Below, one piece after another: positions 47,721 to 58,073 of a DNA stretch of 64,000 bases. The position numbers and the translations under genes were made by a program. A model generated the notes under the pieces. That model saw only the letters and a program-made list of their open reading frames with translations, was not told the DNA's origin and searched no databases. The first letter of the stretch is position 1. Every line of letters begins with the position of its first letter. Source of the stretch: Cephalopachus bancanus. Lineage: Eukaryota; Chordata; Mammalia; Primates; Tarsiidae. The DNA lies in contig JAPVLO010000074.1 of the NCBI GenBank assembly GCA_027257055.1, positions 1,116,001 through 1,180,000 of the forward strand, read 5' to 3'.

Positions 47721-48409
47721 CCCACCCCCCACGCGCCCCCTTCTGCCTAACCTTTCTCTAGCTATCTCCTGTCTCAATACAACTTTTAAAGATAAATGCA
47801 TTGTCTCTGTTTAAGGCAGACCAGATAGGTTTACCATCCATTATACAAGATTTTCTCAGGGTCCATCTCCTGTTACAAAATCCATTTAATGTACAGGTTC
47901 CACCTGACCTCATTGCATCACACTGTGGAAATTTGGGCTAGAAGAATCAATGTAAAAGTACTTGCCTACTGCTATCTCTGTAATAAACTGGCTTTTATAT
48001 CTGATCCAGGAATTTGTGCCTTCTACCAGCATCCATGAAACTGGCAGGCTAATTTGTTAGCAAGCAGGTAATCAGAGTAATATCTCAGAATCTTTAGAGT
48101 TCTTGACAAAATAATTACAAAACAGCCTTTACATATGAGAAGAAAATTCCCATGCCTTCCAAATAAAAAAATCAAAAGAATTCCAGAAATACAACGTGAA
48201 TTCAATTTTAGAAAGTCTACCATGTAATGTACTATATAAATAAACCTAAGAAAATGAAATCTATCGTTTTTTTTTTTTTTTTTCCTTGACAAGTAATATC
48301 CTAAAGCCAATACTTTCCTTAATGCATGTCCACAAAGATCAGGAACAATTTAATTATTTTATTTCCACTTTCTAAAATACAATTGAACTATTTTTTTTCT
48401 GAAGGTATT
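47721..48409. other. No gene recognised
   Basis: Includes a C-rich run at 47720-47745 and a T tract at 48270-48285 that could be a tail of an unnamed element. Confidence 0.4.
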
Positions 48410-48790
48410 ACCAGTTAAATTATACAATATAAACCAATTAGTAACAAAAGAGAAAGTAAAAATCTCTCTATTTGTGGATATAATATTTGGCAAAAAAGAC
48501 TGAACTAGCAGGATGTTAATAAATGTATAGAAACCAATAGTCTTATTTTATACAAACAATAAACAGAGAACATAACAATAGAGACCCCATTTATAGCAGC
48601 AACAAATAATACTAAATACTTAGGAATAAAATTCATAAGAAATGTACATAATCTATATGAGGAAAACATTAAGACTCTCCTGAAGACAAAAAGTAGTGTA
48701 GAATAATTAGAAAACCATGCCTGGCTCTTGAACAGGATGGTTCCACATCATTAATAGGTCAGTTTCCCCAAGATAGTTTATAACTTTAAT
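48410..48790 (+). mobile_element. Old L1 ORF2 fragment
   Basis: Contains the L1 text AATAGAGACCCCATTTATAG and AAATACTTAGGAATAAA, then AACATTAAGACTCTCCTGAA. It covers the ORF2 segment after the RT domain; no 3' end is present. Confidence 0.75.
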
Positions 48791-49669
48791 CTAATTCGAA
48801 TAATCCCTACAACCAGGGTCACTAGAAGAGCTAGAGTCAGTGAGTGATTCATGTCTGCCCGTGCGGGTCTGAATTCATTGTGTAGGTCCTTATTTCTTTT
48901 GCCTCTTTTTTGACTGTTTGCCTGCTAACTTCAGTCCCCAGCACGGAATGAGAAGCAGCAGTCTAACATAGTCTGTTTAACCAATTCTCACCATTGTATA
49001 AACTGCAATCATCTGACAAATTCCTTTTTATATGTTAGGCTTAGTGATTAAGCTTCTCTGGTCAAATCCTGACAGGCACAGCCACAGTTACAGAACACGG
49101 GAAGTGTTCCTATTCATTAAATGATCTGAGATTAACATCGCTGTCAATATGTTCAAGGTATGCTGATGAGCACAGGACACATTTGAACAATCCACAATAG
49201 TAATCTTTTCCCTTGTGAATTTATAATCTTAAACTATACACTTCTTATGGTGCACATGGTAATGATTTTTTTCCACACCACTTAATTCACTCACATATCC
49301 AATTTACATTTTGTCTAAGTTATAAGAATTTATACTTTAATTACACTTTCTCAGATGATATTTTTGAGATATAAGGTATCACTTTTTTCATCATTACTTA
49401 ATCAAATTCAGTGTAAAATTTCTTAGATATATATGACTGAATTATTTGTTTTTTATGAATTTTATTCTTAGAGAATCAACTTTTTAAAAATACAGTAGAT
49501 CATTTAAAGTTTTTCTCTAATATTATCCTTAATAAATAAGAAATGTGTAGTTATAAATTATGAATAATAAGGTTTAAAGTTATTGAAATCCAGATAATCC
49601 CTTAATGTATGTATACTTGCTAGTTTATCCTGTTAAAAAACGGTAGAAAAACAAATCTTTTCATATACC
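48791..49669. other. No gene recognised
   Basis: AT-rich intergenic DNA. Confidence 0.4.
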
Positions 49670-49870
49670 AGACACTATTGAAATTATTTTGATATCTTCT
49701 TATTTAACCATGCACATAACTCCTCAAGCAGACATTGCCATCTCTGCTATATAGATGATTGAACCGAGGTTTAGAGAGATTAGTAAATTGCCCAAGATGA
49801 GAGATCTGAAGTGTAGTAAGTCTGACATTTGAGCCAAGAACTGTCTCTAACACTTATGCTTTTAACAACT
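49670..49870 (+). mobile_element. MIR SINE relic
   Basis: GATGATTGAACCGAGGTTTAG, GATTAGTAAATTGCCCAAG and GTAGTAAGTCTGACATTTGAG follow the MIR consensus in order and spacing. Confidence 0.78.
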
Positions 49871-51811
49871 TCGATATAAAGCCTTCTTATAAATAGACTT
49901 CGACCCTAACAGCAGTATACAATTCCTGTGACTCTATTTACAATACTTTCAATTCTGTTTTCTTTTAGTCAATAACAGTTGTTAGGAAATACTTTCACAT
50001 AAAATATGCTTTCCTATAACTTCTTCCTAAATTCCCTCCCCTATCCTCTGAAGTAACATGGAATCAACTCTGGCTATGTGTTCCATTAGTGCATCTTTTT
50101 ACAAATTATTTGAACTTTCTTCAGATGTTCATTTTCATGTGATTATCCTGCTAGTAATCCTTGCCATCAAAACTGTAGCTTGCCATTACTTCTCTTAAAA
50201 ATAAAGTCTCTAAATTGACCAACTCTCCGAGCAAATTAGTAATAAAAGTCTAAACAACAACAATAATGTAACACTCATGGGTTGTAATTTAAGATCACAA
50301 TTGCCACTGTTTTAAACTGTATCAACCTACTTGCAGACATCATTGTCATTATTCAGTTGTGATTATTAATGAGGCATGACGACCCCAGTGCCCATGTAAT
50401 AATTTGGTCCATAATAGATATGCTATTGCTTAATAAATGAATACACATTCAGCATGATCATTTTAAAAAATATTTTCATTAGAAGAACTGCATCCAATAT
50501 AATTTTCTTTCCCATAGTTCAGGAGTCTTTCCTGTATGTCCATTATGCTCAGGTTGGCACTGTTACTTAGAATTAAAGTAGCACTCTATTTCCTGAAACA
50601 ATAATTTGTCTTTTAATTGGCTTAGTATTACCCAGGTCCCATTACCTTGCCTCTGTTTCAACCACTTTATCTCTGATATGTTGTATGTGGTTTCTGTCCA
50701 TTCATCTCAACGGATTTTCACAATTTCAACATTATTTTTACTCATAGTTCTGGAAAACTATCATGTCTGATAACCACCCCAAAGTTTTGGGTAACTCTTA
50801 CCTAACACATGCACTTATTCTGGTCTTTTGACCAATTAAGCCTTAACTGTGCACCTCCTACTGTTTGAAAGAGTGAGTTTACCATGTTAAAATGGCCATA
50901 CTTCAGTGTTCTTAGTGCATTTCTCTATGTGTTCCATGATTTTCCAGAATTTACAAGAAAATGAATTCCAGGATTTGTAGAAAAGAGAGGAAGCAATCTT
51001 TCTCTAATGTACCTACTAGACATTTTTAACATCATTATTCCTGATATTATAAGGATCAGAGGGGGAAAAGTCGCCTTATAAAAGATATTTCAGTATGTTT
51101 GTGAGACCCTTAGAACTTTATAAACTTAGAAAGCACCTTTGAGAGAAAACTTTATGCAGAATTGTGAAATGCTTTCATCAGATTTCATAACTCTTTTGTA
51201 GGTCTTCCAATTATGTTCCAAATATTTAATCTACACACCTTGGCTGCCTAATATCCCTTACAGAAGCCCTGTGTCTGACAGTAATGCTTTAAATTCCAAG
51301 ACTCCTTTAAAACTTGTTTCTCTTATATTTGGTTTCCTCATGACTCTGTTCTTGTTCTGAAAATTTTAGCATTGCTTAAAGTTAATGTTCCTTTGAAATT
51401 ATGTGCAAATTAGCATTTGATTATGGTAATATAATCTTCATCCAAACAAAAGTTAATGGTGTTTTGAAGTGTGTTGCATGGCTTAATCAAGTTGTTCAAG
51501 ATAAATATATACAAATGTACTTGCCAATTTAGAAAAAAAAAACAAAGAACAAAAGACAAAAAAAATTAATAGCAAAATTTTGGGTCTCATTGGGAGATAG
51601 TGAGGTTGCACTGAACTCCAGGGTCTTGCAGCATTTTTTAAAATGATATCTGTTATGGCTGTTCAATCTCTGCTATTATACATACTTGATCTTTTTTAGT
51701 GCTTTAATCTTAAAATGGTGATTGATCATAATCATACTTTACTATTCCATGATTGCTATTCTCTACATATTGAATCATAACTAGCTTGTGCTCTTCTATT
51801 AAGATTAATTC
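49871..51811. other. No gene recognised
   Basis: About 1.9 kb of AT-rich DNA with no open frame of note. An L2/MIR origin for small parts cannot be excluded. Confidence 0.45.
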
Positions 51812-52339
51812 AGTGTGTAAGAATGCGACTATCTTTTACACATTTATTTTGTACCCCAAGATTGCCAAAGTCCTTTATCAGTGTGAGGAGGTTTTTGACA
51901 GATTCTTTTAGATTTTTCAACGAAGAGGTTCATATGATCAGCAAAGAGGGATAACTTTACCTCCTCTTTTCCTGTTTGGATACCCCTTATTTCCTTCTCT
52001 TGTCTAATTTCTCTAGTGAGGACTTCCAACACAATACTGAACAGGAAGAAAGAGGGTGGGCAGCCTTGTCTTGTTACGGCTTTCAGGGGACATGCTTTCA
52101 GTTTCTGTCCATTAAGCAATAGGCTAGTTGTGGGTTTATCATAAATGGCACTTACTATTTTTAGGTATGGTGCTCCTATGCCTAGATGTTCAAGAGTTTT
52201 TTACCAAGAAGAGATGCTGAAATTATCAAAAGCTTTTTCTGCATATGGTTCTTGCTTTTACAACTGTTGATGAACATAATTACATTTATGGTATTGCACA
52301 TGTTGAACCAGCCCTGCATCCCAGAAAGAAGTCTACTTG

Positions 52340-52624
52340 TTTTTTTTTTTTTTTTTGAGTTGGATTCTCACTCTGTCGCCCAGACTGGAGTGCAGTGGCC
52401 GCTCCTGGCCACCGCAGCCTCAACCTGCTGGGCTCCGGCGATCCTTCCACCTCAGCCTTCCAAGTAGCCAGAATTACAGGCATGCGCTACCACGCCCGGA
52501 TGATTTTTTTATTTATTGTAGAGATGAGGTCTCGCTGCCCAGGCAGGTCTCAAACCCGCGGGCTCAGGCAATCCACTCACCTCAGCCTCCCAAAGGCGCG
52601 GGATTACAGGCTGAGCCACCGAGC
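52340..52624 (-). mobile_element. Alu SINE, antisense, inside the inverted L1
   Basis: Lineage-specific Alu with the shortened left arm. Duplications CTACTTG at 52333-52339 and 52625-52631. L1 text resumes after it. Confidence 0.94.
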
Positions 52625-52718
52625 CTACTTGGTTTTTGAGATGTGTTGTGGATCTAATTTGCTACAATATTGTTGAGAGTTTTTGCAACTATGTTCATTA
52701 GGGATATTGGCCTGAAGT

Positions 52719-52781
52719 TCTTCCTTCCTTCCTTCCTTCCTTCCTTCCTTCCTTCCTTCCTGCCTGCCTGCCTGCCTGCCT

Positions 52782-52851
<70 letters not shown>

Positions 52852-52890
52852 TTCCTTCCTTCCTTCCTTCCTTCCTTCCTTCCTTCCTTC

Positions 52891-52921
<31 letters not shown>

Positions 52922-52923
52922 TC
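52719..52923. repeat. 205-bp compound pyrimidine tetranucleotide repeat
   Basis: Blocks in order: (TTCC)n, (TGCC)5, (TTTC)n, (TTCC)n, (TTTC)n, all pyrimidine except the G of TGCC. It lies exactly where L1 has its own polypyrimidine stretch (after CCTGAAGTT), so it probably grew from that. Confidence 0.97.
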
Positions 52924-54150
52924 GGATCTGATTATCCACTTTGAGTATCAATGTGATGTTAGCTTCATAAAATGATTTGGGAAGAAGTCTGTCTTTCTCA
53001 ATTGCCTGGAATACTTATAATAGGATCGGTATCAACTCCTCCCTGTATGGTTTGTAGAATTCTGCTAGAAAGCCATCTGGTCCAGGGGGTTTTTTTTGTG
53101 TGTGTAGGTAGTTTTCTCATGAAGAAGTAAATTTCCTAGGTTGTTATTGGTCTATCTAGTGTCTCAATGTCTTCTTGTTTCAACCTTCAAAGGTTGTATG
53201 ATGTCAAAAAAGTCCTCCATTTCATTTAGGTTATCAAGTTTGTTTCCATACAGGTATGCATAGTAAGCTCTGATAATCTTTTGCATTTCTTTGGAGGTAG
53301 TTGTGATTTGATCTTTTGTGCTTCTGATTGTGTTTATTTGGGCTTTTTCTCTCTTGGTCAGTCTGACTAGGGGTCCATTAGTCTTGATTATTCTTTCAAA
53401 GTGCTAAGTTTTTGTTTTATTGTTTTTTTCTATGATATTTTTACCTACTATATCCCATATTTGGGATTTTACTTTGGTGATCTGGATTCTTCTGCTAAAG
53501 TTAAGGTTTTGGTGGTCTTGTCTTTCCAGCTCCTTTAGGTGATTTGTTAGGCTGTTAACTTGTGGTGTTTCCATTTCCTTGATATGTGTTCATAGAGATA
53601 TAAATTCCACTCTTAAAACTGTTTTCATGGCATCCCAGAGGTATTGATAAGATGTGTTTTTGTTTTCATTTGTGTACAAGAATATTTTGATTTCTGCTTT
53701 GATTTCTGTGTTGTCCCAGTAGTGCTCAGCATCAAGCTGTTTAGGGTCCATATCTAAATGGGTTTTTTAGGGAATTTTGTTGGTGTTAACGTTTATGTTT
53801 ATTCCATTGTGGTCTGAGAAGGTGCATGACAGTATTTCGATCTTGTGAAATTTGCTTGATTTGCAGCTGAGGATGTGATTGCTCTTGTAGTACAATCCAT
53901 GTGGTAATGAGTAGAATGTGTATTCTGTGATTTGGGGGTTGGGCAAAGTCTCAGGTACAAAATAAATGTGCAAAAGACAGTTACATTCTTATACACCAAC
54001 AAGAAACAGGCAGAGAATTTTAAAAATGCACAATTCCACTCACAATAGCCACCAAAAAAAAAAAAGAGAGAGAGAAATACCTCGACATCTCCCAAACCAG
54101 AGAAGTGAAAGGCCTTTACAACAAAAACTACAGAACACTGCTATAAGAAA

Positions 54151-54331
54151 GGGATTAGCAGTTGTGGGATACTGCTGGGGCTGGGGGGGGGAAGACAACA
54201 TCAATAAGGGTACCTGATCTCAAACCAGGAAAAGTGGAGACCAAAGGAAGGTCTACACTTTACTTCATAATGACCACTTGTGTACTTAATCCTGAATTGT
54301 ACCCCACGTCTTTAAAATTAAATTTTAAAAA
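54151..54331 (+). mobile_element. Tiny L1 3' UTR insertion in the L1
   Basis: Only the GGGATTAGCAGTTGTGGG to TTTTAAAAAAA part of the 3' UTR is present, including a 9-G run. It splits the ORF2 text ...AACACTGCT / GAAATCCAAGAAG. The short AAGAAA at both sides (54145-54150, 54332-54337) may be the target duplication. Confidence 0.78.
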
Positions 54332-56036
54332 AAGAAATCCAAGAAGACACAAACAAATGGAAAAGTATTCCATGCTCATGGATAGGAAGACTCAACATTG
54401 TTGAGATGTCCATCCTACCAAAGGCAATCTACAGATTCAACACAATACCCATTAAATTACCAACATCATTCTTCTCAGCTCTGGAAATGACAATATAGAA
54501 ATTTATATGAAAACATAAATGTCCACAAACAGCCAAAATAATCCTTAGCAAAAGAAACAAAGCGGGAAGTATCACATTTCCATACTTTAAACTTTACTAA
54601 AAGATTACAATAATCAAAACAACTTAGTATTGTTACAAGAACAGGAATATGGACCAGTGGAGCAGGATAGAGATTCAGGAAGCAAAAAAATTTCAATTTC
54701 TCAACCAACTCACCTTAACAAAGCCACCAACAACAACCACAGGAGAGGAGAACCTATTCAGTAGATGGTGCTGGGAAAACTGGCTGACCACATGCAGAAG
54801 ATTGAAACAGGACCCCTAACTATCACCACACACAAACATCAACTCTAAATGGATCAAATACCTAAATGTAAAACCTCAAACTATAAGAATCTTAGAAAAT
54901 GCAGGAGACACTTTTACAGAAATGGGAGTAGACAACTAATTCCTGATCAGAATACCAGATGTCTATGCCATAAGAGACAAGACAAACAAGTGGGACCTCA
55001 TTAAACTGAAAAGCTTCTGCAAAACAAAAGAAACCATCAAGAGAGGGGAGACAGTTCACAGAATGGGAAAAATGTTTGCCAACTGTATATTTGACAAAGG
55101 CCTAACATTCAGGATATATAAGAAACTCAAATGTGCCAAAAGGAAAAAAACAAAACAAAACAAAAGCAAAAACAGCCCCATTAAAAAGTGAGCAAAATAC
55201 TTGAATAAACACTTCCCAAAAGAAGATATATGGGCAGCCAACAGACACATGTAAAAGTACTCAGCTTCATTCATTTCTCAACAGAGAAATACAAATCAAA
55301 ACCACATTGAGATACCACCTAACACCAGCAAGAATGTCCATCACGAATAAAACAAACAACAGATGCTGGCAAGAATGCAGAGAAAAGGCAACACTTCTAC
55401 ACTGCTGGTGGGAATGCAGACTAGCTCAAACTGTAAGGAAAACAGTGTGGCGATTTCCAAAGAACTAGAAATTGACCTTCCATATGACCTAGCAATCTCC
55501 CTACTGGGAAAATACTTGGAGGAACTCAAATCATTCTACAAAAACGATACCTGCACATACATGTTTATCGCAGCACTATTCACAATAGGAAAAACATGGA
55601 ACCAACCATGCTGCTCACCAAAACTGGACTGGATTAAAAAAATGTGTTACAAACCATATACATTATGGAATATTACATAGTCATAAAGGACAAACATATG
55701 GACTTTGTAGCAACTTGGATGGTTTTAGAGTCAATTATACTCAGTGATCTATCACAGAAACAAAGAACAGAGTACCACATGTTCTTACTCATAAGCGGAC
55801 CCTGAACATTTACCATAATACTATAAGAAAGGAATTGGAAAAGGTAATATACTGCCAGTGGGGGGGGCGTTGGTGACACGGCATCAATAAGGATACCTGA
55901 TCTCAAACCAGGTAAAGTGGGAACCAACGGGAGGCCCAAACTTTACCTGTATGATGTCTACTTGTATACCTAATCCTGAATTATATCACACATCTTGGAA
56001 ATAAAATATAAATTAAAAATAAATAAAATTTAAAAA

Positions 56037-56623
56037 AATATGAATTCAATCAATCACTTGAAGAGTGTAGTTTTTTTTAGTATCAATATCTCTTCTTTTT
56101 GTCTTTCTGGTTGTACATGAAAGTTGGAGGATTAGAGACTCTCAGTGATATTCATTCATTTGAGGAGCAGTGGTCAGATCTTATAATGATCCTCTTTGCT
56201 GCTAATTGCTTGTTGTTCCACACACTAATCACCCTTTGCCTGAAGTCGTTTTTCATGAGTTCCCTTGGTATGCTATCTTTTCTTAAATTTAGCCTCGGTT
56301 CACGCCCTCTTGTTTTACAGTCCATTACCTCCTGAAATAATTTGTGATTTGCCATTTCTTTGTCCTTCAAATTTTATTCAACGCAAATAAAATATCTGGA
56401 TATTGATTTGTCGTAGCTTTTATTTTCTTTTTAAAGTTCTCAGCTATAAAGAATTACCTTCTACAGTTCTTTTCACTTTCATGATTTATGTGTTTAGTGG
56501 GTTATGCAAAACAATGATTAAGCACTGGCTCTCTGCCTGAGAAGCATTAAATAGGGTTGTGAACAAAAATGAGACACTTCAAATGATTTGTAGTGTAAAG
56601 AAGTTATGTCCCTTCTATTATAT
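56037..56623. other. No gene recognised
   Basis: A frame at 56099-56335 (78 codons) has no recognisable domain. Confidence 0.4.
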
Positions 56624-58073
56624 GGTCATGTACCACATAATGACATTTCAGTCAATGATGAGGCTGCATATAGGATGGTGGTCCCCTAAGATTGTGATGG
56701 AGCTGAAAAATTTCTGTCACCTAGTGACACTGTAGCCATTGTAACATGGTAGCAAATCACATCATTCATGTGTTTGTGGTGATGGTGCAAACACACCCAC
56801 TTTCCAGCCAGTTGTATAAATGATAGCACAATTATGAAACTAATAATTGATAATAATTATAAACAACTATGTTACTCTAATATACTCTTTATCATTATTT
56901 TAGAATGTGCTACTTCCATTTATTTAAAAAAAAAAAAAGGAAAACTGTAAAACAGCCTCAGGCAGGTCCTTCAAGAGGTATTCCAGAAGAAGGTATTGCT
57001 GTCATAGAATGTAATAGTTCTGTGCCTGGTATTGCTCTGAAGACCTTCCACAGGGACAAGATGTGGAGGTGGAAGACAGTGATATTGATGATAATGATCC
57101 TGTGTAGACCTAGGCTCACATGCGTGTTTGAGTCTTCATTTTCAACAAATATTTTTAAAAGTACAAAATATCAATTTGAAAAATAGAAAAAAGACCATAT
57201 GATAAAGATATAAAGAAAAAAAAAGTTGTATGTTCAACAATATGTTTGTATGCTAAGGTAAGTGTTATTACAAAATAGCAATAAATTAAAAAAAATAAAA
57301 GTGTTCCAGTAAGCTAAGCTTAATTTATTCTAGAAAAAATAAAAATGTGCTGTTATAATTTTAGTGCAGTCCTGGTGTTTAGTGTTTATTTTTTTATTTT
57401 ATTTTTTGAGTTGGAGTCTCACTCTTGTCGCCCAGACTGGAGTGCAGTGGCCGCTCCTGGCCACCGCAGCCTCAACCTGCTGGGCTCGGGTGATCCTTCC
57501 GCCTTACAGTCATGCGCTACCATGCCTGGCTGATGTTTTGATTTATTGTAGAGATGAGGTCTCGCCAAGTTGGTCAGGCGGGTCTTGAACCCTCAGGCTC
57601 AGGCAATCCACTCACCTCAGCCTCCCAAAGCTCTGGAATTACAGGCTGAGCCACAGAGCCCAGCCGGTGTTTAGTGTTTATAAAGCACTTTCCTAGGCCT
57701 TCACATTCACTCACTACTCACTCACTGATACCCAGAACAACTTCCAGGCCTGTGTACTCCATTCATGGTATAAGTGCCCTCTGCAGATGTATCTAATTTT
57801 TAATCTTTTTTTGTACTCCATATTTACTGTACCTTTTCTATGCTTAGATATGTTTACATACACAAATATTTATCATTGTATCACAATTATCTACAGTATT
57901 CAGTACAGTAACATTTTGTACAGATTTTCAGCCCAGGAGCAATAGGGTAAGTGTGTAGCAGGCTGTACTATCTAAGTTTTTGTTAACCATACTCTATGAT
58001 GATCACACAGCGATCCAATTGCCTAACAGTACAATTCTCAGAATGTATACTTGTTCTTAAATGATTCATGATT
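56624..58073 (+). mobile_element. Tigger7-like DNA transposon, split by an Alu
   Basis: The start (GGTCATGTACCACATAATGACA), CAGTCAATGATGAGG, ATAGGATGGTGGTCCCC and the end (CAGCGATCCAATTGCCTAAC ... ATGATTCATGATTG) match the ends of the pogo-like Tigger7 family as I remember it. Near 56940-57115 a broken frame (PQAGPSRGIPEEG...) looks like the transposase C-terminal region. Terminal inverted repeats are recognisable but worn. Confidence 0.75.
57390..57665 (-). mobile_element. Alu SINE, antisense, inside the Tigger element
   Basis: Perfect 16-bp duplications GGTGTTTAGTGTTTAT at 57374-57389 and 57666-57681. The right arm lacks about 30 bases (GGCTGAGG... to TACTTGG region), an internal deletion. 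Confidence 0.96.

Larger units (their letters stand above)
51812..56036 (+). mobile_element. L1 with 5' inversion, secondarily interrupted
   Basis: 51812-53944 carries ORF2 on the minus strand, from the endonuclease end (ITEYTFYSLPHG near 53900) down to the post-RT segment at 51812. 53945-56036 continues ORF2 on the plus strand from nearly the same ORF2 point (NKCAKDSYILIHQQ-like) to a 3' UTR with G tract (55858-55866) and A tail. The head-to-head halves meet with a short overlap, the expected product of twin priming. It was later interrupted by an Alu (52340-52624), a microsatellite (52719-52923) and a short L1 insert (54151-54331). Confidence 0.88.

Noticed and set aside
52670..52975. Repetitive Phe/Leu/Ser frame and opposite Lys/Glu/Arg frame
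   Set aside because: Translation of the tetranucleotide repeat.
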